This document shows positions 31,775 through 39,277 of a stretch of 39,277 nt of DNA, piece after piece. The first letter of the stretch is position 1, and the number at the start of each line of letters is the position of its first letter. Under the pieces are notes generated by a model that was given only the letters and a program-made list of their open reading frames with translations, had not been told where the DNA came from and ran no database searches. Made by a program: the position numbers and the translations under genes. Origin of the DNA: Trichosphaerium sp. ATCC 40318 (Eukaryota > Discosea > Flabellinia > Trichosidae); assembly GCA_038496445.1 (NCBI GenBank), contig JALMLS010000147.1, positions 1-39,277 of the forward strand. Reading direction: 5' to 3'.

Positions 31775-32608
31775 TTTTTAAAACGCCGTTTTTTTTTTTT
31801 TTCTTTTTTTTTTCTATTCAATATTTTTATTTAAATTTACAAAATTAATAAACTTAATTTATTTTTAAAATAAGTTTATTTTTTATAGGCAATTTTACCT
31901 TCTATAACGTCCACTAATATGTAATTTATTTAATTTATTGCTTATTTTTTCTGGTTTCTTATTTCACGATATAATACAAAATTTGCTTACTATTAAGATA
32001 TTTTCTTAAAATTAATTACGCTTACCTTTTCATAAAGTTTTTCAAAAAGATTACTACGACGTGGTATAAACTTCTAAACACTTTTACATAAAAATATAAA
32101 CACGTATAAAAAAACTTAAAATATCAAAAAATAAACCGAAAACGAATGATTTAAATTTTCCATTTTACCAACCCTAATCTAACTAAATTATTCCTATTTT
32201 TTCAAAATATAATACAAAATTTAGCAAAACAAAATATAAAACTTTGCTATTTTAAAAAACGCCTCAATTAACACCTAAAAACCACCCTTACGTAAAAACT
32301 TATAATTAATATAAAAACTCTAAATTTCTTGCACAAAATTCTTAATTTATAAACATAACCAAGTTTATAGAAGCTTTTCTTCCTTCATATAAGTTAACTT
32401 AAACCTCACATTTGATCTATTTTGGCTAATTTTTGTTTATTAAATTGATCTCCATAAAACGAGAACACTATAAAACACACATTACGACTACTATAACAAG
32501 TATATAACCAAGTTTTACAAAACAACTATATATCACCATTGATCATAAACATATCAAGGCATATTCATACCTTAAATCAGCTAAACCCCTATTAAATAAT
32601 AAATAAAC

Positions 32609-32782
32609 TGTGTTGGAGGATAACGAACAAAAAAAGATTTAAGGGAATGATTTTAAAACTAACATATTTAAATATCGCTTATTTTTAGGTTGTTTAAACA
32701 ACCTAAAAATAAGCGATATTTAAATATGTTAGTTTTAAAATCATTCCCTTAAATCTTTTTTTGTTCGTTATCCTCCAACACA
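32609..32782. repeat. Perfect 87-bp-arm palindrome
   Basis: 174 bases, self-complementary with no spacer, centred on GTTTAAAC (32692-32699). Confidence 0.97.
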
Positions 32783-32826
32783 TAAATAACCTTTTAAAAA
32801 ACTTTAATATCTAGATGATTACTCTG

Positions 32827-32898
32827 TATTTTTTTAGAGAATTGTTGCGTTACCAAAAAATTAATTTTTTGGTAACGCAACAATTCTCTAAAAAAATA
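32827..32898. repeat. Perfect 36-bp-arm palindrome
   Basis: 72 bases, self-complementary, centred on AATTAATT. The short plus-strand frame across it is not supported as a gene. Confidence 0.95.
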
Positions 32899-33453
32899 TC
32901 ACTAGTTAGTAATTCAAAACTAAATTTCTTTTTTTCAAAACATAAAGAAACCTTTTGTTATAGCAACTCAGTAAAACCATCACTTCAGCATTACAATTAA
33001 AACTATAATTATTACCACTTAGCTATACCATTTATCCAAATACATCCACCTACATAACCATCCATGTAGTCATACCTACACAATATCTGTTTGACACACT
33101 AAAGATGCCCTATTAAAATTATATGCTTCATTATAACACGTAAACCGTCGTAACCTAATCACAAAGAATAAAAACAATAGGTCTTACTCTTTTTTTAAAA
33201 TGTAAACTATATTATTAAAATCTTCTTTTAACCAACCTACAATGCTAAACCTAAAAACACTTAAATATAAAAAAAAAAATAAAAGCTATCTAAAAAACAA
33301 AAAAAAATAAAATAAAGAACTTAATTTATTTTTAATTTCGCTTCTTCCCTTGAAACTATAAAAAATTATAAACAAATAACTATCTTTTTTAAATATTCAT
33401 TTATAATACAAATAACATTCTCTTTTTTTAAATAAAAAATATAAAATAAAATA

Positions 33454-34476
33454 TTAAAAAAAAATAGATATTAAAAAATATATAACTTTTTTTAATATTT
33501 CAACAAATAAAAAAAAATCATTATCCATATCTAAAAAAATCTGAGTAGTTTCATTTAAACAATCATAACAACCTACCATATTTTCTTCATAACTACAATA
33601 TAAATTTCCATCAATATTTTCACCAATTTCCCTTACCAGTTGATTTTCTCCGGGAAACACTATGTCAATTCCTTCTAAAGTATCTTTTCCTCCATAATCT
33701 TCTTCCTCAAAAGTCACAATATTCTCAAAAATTTCATTTGAACCATCAGATGCAATAGCTTCATCTAAATTTAATGTATCTGATGAACTATCATCTAGTT
33801 CATCAGATACATTAAATTTAGATGAAGCTATTGCATCTGACAATAACTCATCTAAATTTGGATTATTATATCCTTGAAAATTTTCTGTCCCTTGATAAGT
33901 AGGTTCATCTTCGATATTTACTATATTTTCTCTATAATTACCTCAATTGTAAGACTCTAAAGCTTGCTCCATTATTTTTACTGTTTCACTTGCAACGTCT
34001 AACTCTACCTCTACTTTTGGTATTTGTTGCTGCAATTCTAAAATTCCCTCAATTATTTTTTCGTCTAAATCTAAATCTGGATCTTCAAATTCAAAAGCTG
34101 GTAATATTAATATATTTTGCGGTTCAAAATATGCTTCACAATTCTCAAGATTCACATCGTTTTTTAAATTTTTATACCCTAAATTATAGCGAAGCACCTG
34201 ATCAATACAGTCCATATCTACAGAGATTATATGATTATTACTATTATAATAAAAACCTGCAGCAAAACCTAAACAAACTATAAATAATACACTTGTTACT
34301 CCTAATAAAATGAACCTATTATGTATAACCTCCTCTAAATTTTGAGGTTCTAATATCAATCCTGGTATAGACACGTAGGCCCCTTTGCTTTTTTTGCTTT
34401 TTAGGCAATTAAAAAAAACAAAAAAAAAACGTGCCATTTTTTCCATTATTTCATCAACAATTTTAGAATTTTCCAT
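33454..34476 (-). CDS. orf340, copy E
   Basis: Intact copy, identical in translation to 28869-29891. See that entry. Confidence 0.75.
33746..33840. repeat. In-frame palindrome of orf340, copy E
   Basis: Mirror of 29505-29599. Confidence 0.95.
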
Positions 34477-34499
34477 GATAAGTAAGCTTATTTATTCTG

Positions 34500-35912
34500 T
34501 TAGTAGTATAAAATGACCAACGCTGAATTCCCAAACCATGGTAATATTCCTAATATTACACGGTACATAATAAAAAGCATAAAATATTAATTCACGCCAA
34601 GTTAAATCTGTACGACCATACGTACTAATCAACCAACCTCTACTACTCCCATTAATCTTCAATTTTTTTCTCTTTGACTTCTTTTCAAACCTTTTTTAAT
34701 ATGCCTTCGTATTTAACTTCCCAAAAACTATCCTATTATACATTCATACACTAGCCCCTGTAGATATAACATACCTAAACATAAAAAAAAACTTAATAAA
34801 AAACTATATAAAGACAAGAAAAAAAAATTAAAAGTTCTCCACAAAATTTAAAAAACAGGAAAACCAAAATTAGCAAAAATAAACATAAAATAAAATAATG
34901 CCATAATGGCATTATTTGACTTATACTCCATAATAAAAAATAACACGAGTTTTAAACTATCATATAAAATACCTACTAAAATAAATAACCACTCGATACT
35001 AACCATGTCCTACTAATAAATAAATGCATCTTGCACACCTACTATATTTAACGAAAACAAACCAATCAAACTAAAATCATATGTGCTATAGACATATAAG
35101 CTATGCTTTTTTAACATCACATGTCTACACGATAAACATACACTATGTAAAATACAATTATTATAATTACAAAAAATAAAGGCGCATATATTTTATAGAT
35201 TCAAAAAACAAAGAATAACAAATCTACACAGCCCATACAAGCTAATTTTAAAATCAAGCTGCTAAAATAACCGAACCTACTGTTGTTGCCTCTACATGTG
35301 CTTCGGGTAACATAAATGAAATGGATACATGGGTGTTTAACAGCAAATGCTGTTAAAAATAAAATACATGTACCTAATCTCGCTGAAAACTATTATTATA
35401 TAAAATAAGGTATACAGATCAAATGTACCACTTGAGAATATAAAGACATTAACCTATAAGCATAGAAAAAGATCCTAATACGTATATAAAAATAATTTAA
35501 AGGATGCTATTACCGTCGCTTTTTAGTACCTCAAATACCTATAAAAAAAAAAAGAGGTATTAAAAAAACTCAAAAATAATATAAAAAAAAATAAGATCAT
35601 ATACTAAAAAAGCACCTGCGCACAACAAGTTATGCTAAAAGCATAAAAATAAAACTATTATTCTATACTTGCGATCCCAATTAAGGAGCTTACCTATATA
35701 AACAAACTGCTGCTTAAAATATGAAAAGATAAGACAAACGTCACATCCAATCCTCTGTTCCTCCTAAAAAAATTACCTATGTAACTAAAAATATAAAATA
35801 ACTCAGTATCACAAAAAAATAAAATAAAAAAAGCCAACTAATATAACATTTATATATACTAAAAAAATAACACGCAATCCCTATTACCCAAAATTAAAAG
35901 TCAATTTGTCAT
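34500..35912 (-). CDS. nad4: NADH dehydrogenase subunit 4 cryptogene, copy E
   Basis: Full-length mirror of 27433-28845 with the same missing bases. Confidence 0.85.
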
Positions 35913-35916
35913 TAAT

Positions 35917-37291
35917 TTAAATTAAATTAACATATCTATATCAATAAAAATAAAACATCATAATTAAAATAAATAAAATATTAGCCATAAAAAAAAAGCT
36001 AACATATAATAAATATTTCGTCTCGCCTTATATATAAGCCTCATCCTCAAAATTTACCAAACAGGAATCCTTGAAAACGTTTAAATAAAACTTAATGCAA
36101 AAATACGACTAAAATGCAAAATATAGCAAGTAATCAATCACTACCGCTAATAAACTCGATATTAACAAAAATTTAGAAAAAAAGCCATTAGCGGAGGTAA
36201 TCCTGCTACAGATAAAAAACTTAATCAAAAAAATATACTTCACGAAACGCTATATGATTAAATTTAAAAAATCTAACATATTTACTATACTCTATTTTGT
36301 AAATGACTTAACAAAATAAACAAATTAAAAAAAAACCCATGCTTACAAGCATATAAATACCAAATAAATTAAAATACATAAAAAACTAAATGAGATGCAG
36401 TATTACATGCTAATAATAAATAACTTAAATTTACACTGAGCTATACGCTCAAATTCTTCTAATCTTATTTGACTAACACCTAAAAATACAAAAACCACAT
36501 GCTAATAACTGAAAATACTGTTATTATTGACTTATTTCTTCAATTTGTATCAATACAAAAAATACTTTCAAAAAAACATCAAGGTCACTATTTTACTTAC
36601 TACTGTTAAAATACTTAAAGCCCCAAAGAACCTGCCTCATAGCTATCAACAATCAAAAATTAAACGGAAATATCCCTAATTTTATAAATAAACACATAAA
36701 AATAGAGATAACCCTACGATAATAAACCATCCAAATATAAAAATCCACACCCACTCTATAAACTTATACGACCACATGAACTCTTAAGTCAAAAAATAAC
36801 ACAACCTATAAAAATAAATCCTGAGCTAATTTATTAAAAATTAAATATTTTAGGGCTGCTCAGATTTAGAAACTTTATTCGACCTACACTTAATAAAATA
36901 TAGAAACAAATTCTAATAATTCTAAAACAACTCAACAACACAACAACTCGAAAACGATAATATTAAAAAACTACATAACATATACATAAATTAAGTAAAC
37001 ACCATTGTAGGAATCACTTTCCTCATAGAAGTCAAAAAAAAAAAGAAGCACACTATAACACTTTTAAATAGATACAACCGAAGCATCAAAATAAGTTTGA
37101 TCCAGTCATATCACTGCATTAACGCGCACAACTAAAGCTTAAAATTGAAAAACAAAACATAATAATCCTAAATCTTTTGCAAGAATCCTGCACTTTTTCC
37201 TCAAATTTGTAAACTAGTACCAAAAATTAATCACCAAATAAAAATAAAATAAGAATCTCTCTTCTAAATAAAAATAAAATAGATTAGCCAT
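35917..37291 (-). CDS. nad2: NADH dehydrogenase subunit 2 cryptogene, copy E
   Basis: Full-length mirror of 26054-27428 with the same missing bases. Confidence 0.85.
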
Positions 37292-37366
37292 CTTATATAT
37301 AAGTCTATATTAATACTTTTTTTTACTTATATATATTATAACTATTCGAATAGCGATACTTGCCGT

Positions 37367-37676
37367 AGGCGGAAAAAACTTAAATAAATAGTGGTATAAT
37401 AATAGAAAATATACCACTATTTATTTAAGTTTTTTCCGCCTAGGGTGGGGAATTTTATTCTTTAGGCTTTTTTCTTCTCATAAATTATCTATTTTGTTTT
37501 TTTTTTATACCAAAAAAACAAAATTCCCCACCCTACACAGTGTTTTTTACATACCAAAAAAACAAAAAAAAAAACAAGAGCCTAAAGAATAAATGTGCCA
37601 ATAAAATAAAATAAAAAGTTAACTATTTATTTTATTTTATTGGCACATTTATTCTTTAGGCTCTTGTTTTTTTTTT
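37367..37676. repeat. Triple hairpin cluster, copy E
   Basis: Mirror of 25669-25978. Confidence 0.9.
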
Positions 37677-39277
37677 TCCCATAAATTATCTCACTCTATT
37701 TCTTTTTTTTTTCTTCAAACCTCGTCAAACTCAGCCTCTGGCTTTTCTTCTATTTTAACTTTTCTTTGAGATACTTCATCAAAATAAGCAGCTCATCTTG
37801 TTCGCAACCTTGTTATAAAGTTATTACTCTTACCTCCTAAATTTTCTTCATTTAATTCTCTTAATGCTTCAGCTTCTATGGTAAGTTGATGATAAAAATC
37901 CTCTTTTCATGGATAATAAGTATCTTCTTTAAAATCATTGAATTTTATTACCATATCTTCATAAAAATTATCTCATAACTCTTTTATAGGTTCTACTATA
38001 ACATCTTTAAAAAAACTCCACTTAGACGGTGTTTTTTTAAAGACTCAAATAAAAAAATTACCTCGTTTTTTATTTCATTTTTTAATATAAAAATCATTAC
38101 CAAATAAGGTATTTATCTTATTTCTTTTTAATGTTCAATTAATATTTTTTTTTTGAAATTTTTTTTTTTTTTTAATCTTTTGCCCAAATCTCTTCAAATA
38201 ATTTCTAAACTTTTCTCATTTTTTTTACTTAGATTATTAGAGCTTCTTAACTTTTTATTTTCATCAATTTCCGGAAACATTTTATATTCAATTTCAGATA
38301 TACCTTCTCTATATCTTAAATCTATATTAAAAACCCTTCTATATAAACGTCTTTCTAATTCTTGCTGATCTCTTCTTAAATGAAAAAATAAATCAAACAT
38401 TTTCCATAATGCATTACAAATTTTATTTTACTTTCTTTCTTATAACTTAAACCTAATAAATAAAATTTTTTAAGCATCAATTTCTGAATTTTATATTCAA
38501 AATAATCCAAAACTAGCAACTCATAATTATTTAAAGTATAAATATCTTTTTTAAAATTCATTATATCTCTAAATTTTCTTTTTTTATTATTAATGTATTT
38601 AAAATTTTTCATAAAATATAAAGATCTTTAGTTAGAATTTTTTGCGTTTTTTTTTCTAATTTTCTTGCTATAGCTTTCCTTTTTTCTTCATATGTCTCAT
38701 CTAAAATATCTATATTGTTTTCTTTTATTCATTCTTTTTCATATTTTTTTAATATTATCATTTGCTCCTTGTTTTTTTTTTCTTCTATTTCTTTAATAAA
38801 AAATTTAGGTGACGTCACCTCGCTTCATATTTCTCTGCTTTTCTTTTATATAATTTTATATTATTTATTTTTGAATTTCTAAATTTTTACTATGGAATCA
38901 CCCAAAAATTAAATAAATCAGGTATTTCTTTAAAAAATAAATCTGTCGATCTAATCAATTTTGTCTCTTTTTTTATTTTTTCTATATAAATTTTATATTT
39001 TTGATCTTCTTTTAAATTTTTAAATTCTTTTTTATTTAAAATTTGATTCTTTTTTTAAGAATACAACTCTCATCAATAACTTAATCTATTTATTTTTTAT
39101 ATTTTTTTTTTTTTACCTTTTCAAAATCGATTTAAATTTAATTTTTCTCTAGCATATACTACACGATGATATGGAAAATTCATAAGTTATTTCTATAATA
39201 ATAAGAATATACCACACTATAATCTCCCAATAACCTTAAACTATATAAACCAAACACATTAGCATCATCGGTTGTTC
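37649..39277 (-). CDS. orf654, 5'-incomplete copy E
   Basis: Copy of 23734-25696 running off the window, lacking about the first 113 codons. Several indels (for example one missing C near 38403 and changes near 38600, 38830 and 39060) break the frame; they are absent from C and D and are probably errors. Confidence 0.6.

Larger units (their letters stand above)
31800..33270 (-). other. Candidate minus-strand edited coding region, unidentified
   Basis: There is no long open frame. The minus strand is G-richer than the plus strand here, like the sense strands of nad2 and nad4, and short protein-like segments can be joined by adding G beside encoded G. Example, about 33075 down to 32890: Gly-Tyr-Val-Gly-Gly-Cys-Ile-Trp-Ile-Asn-Gly followed by a hydrophobic stretch. 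Two long palindromes lie inside. I do not recognise a product, and the region could also be non-coding. Confidence 0.3.
33275..39277 (-). repeat. Repeat copy E (reverse)
   Basis: Reverse complement of about 24072-30070 (paired coordinates sum to 63345). Clean up to about 38150, then increasingly noisy to the window end, as expected near a contig end with low depth. Confidence 0.9.

Noticed and set aside
1-39277. CRISPR array, tRNA and rRNA genes
   Set aside because: The repeats are inverted palindromes or very long units, not short spaced direct repeats. No cloverleaf or conserved rRNA stretch was recognised by eye, though diverged or fragmented rRNA could be missed.
1-39277. Assigning the sequence to Physarum-like slime moulds, ciliates or kinetoplastids
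   Set aside because: Physarum-type editing adds mostly C and kinetoplastids add U, while ciliate mitochondria are not known for insertional editing. The code (TGA as Trp) occurs in many groups, so no taxon is supported.

Overview
The window looks like mitochondrial DNA of a protist that I cannot assign. It is very AT-rich. Long reading frames stay open only if TGA is read as tryptophan (genetic code 4). Three respiratory complex I subunits (nad2, nad4, nad5) can be recognised by conserved motifs. No rRNA, tRNA, cox, cob or atp gene was recognised.

The main result is that nad2 and nad4 are cryptogenes. Their DNA reading frames break every 35-40 bases. Read by hand against conserved family motifs, the breaks are almost all repaired by adding one G next to a G that is already encoded (G to GG, or GG to GGG). 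I count 38 such sites in nad2 and 36 in nad4. These restore uninterrupted proteins of 470 and 482 residues, normal lengths for the families. The same rule needs 10 sites in orf436 and 1 in orf654, and none in orf214 or orf340. It also fits the nad5 fragment and an unidentified region at about 20.0-21.5 kb. The natural reading is insertional RNA editing by G addition; no RNA evidence is available here.

Layout, taking copy D as reference (20106-30070, + strand): unidentified edited region, orf214, orf436, orf654, a cluster of three hairpins, nad2, nad4, orf340. The genes are closely packed on one strand (gaps of 4 to 49 bp between consecutive orfs apart from the hairpin cluster), so a polycistronic transcript is likely. 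Copy C (11127-19955, - strand) mirrors copy D around a 150-bp spacer, giving arms of about 8.8 kb. Copy E (33275-39277, - strand) mirrors the later part of D around a 3.2-kb loop. Copies A (1-5775) and B (6716-11124) are forward partial copies joined through a nad5 fragment. B folds back into C at about 11125. Copies A, the end of B and the end of E carry scattered indels relative to C and D, as if supported by few long reads.

A second theme is a population of perfect or near-perfect palindromes (arms of 19 to 98 bp). Several lie inside open reading frames without breaking them (orf214, orf340, the K-rich orf at 30841-31413) or at a stop codon (orf654). Several show an arm / inverted arm / arm arrangement. 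They resemble in concept the double-hairpin elements of fungal mitochondria and the Rickettsia palindromic elements, but I cannot assign them to a known family.
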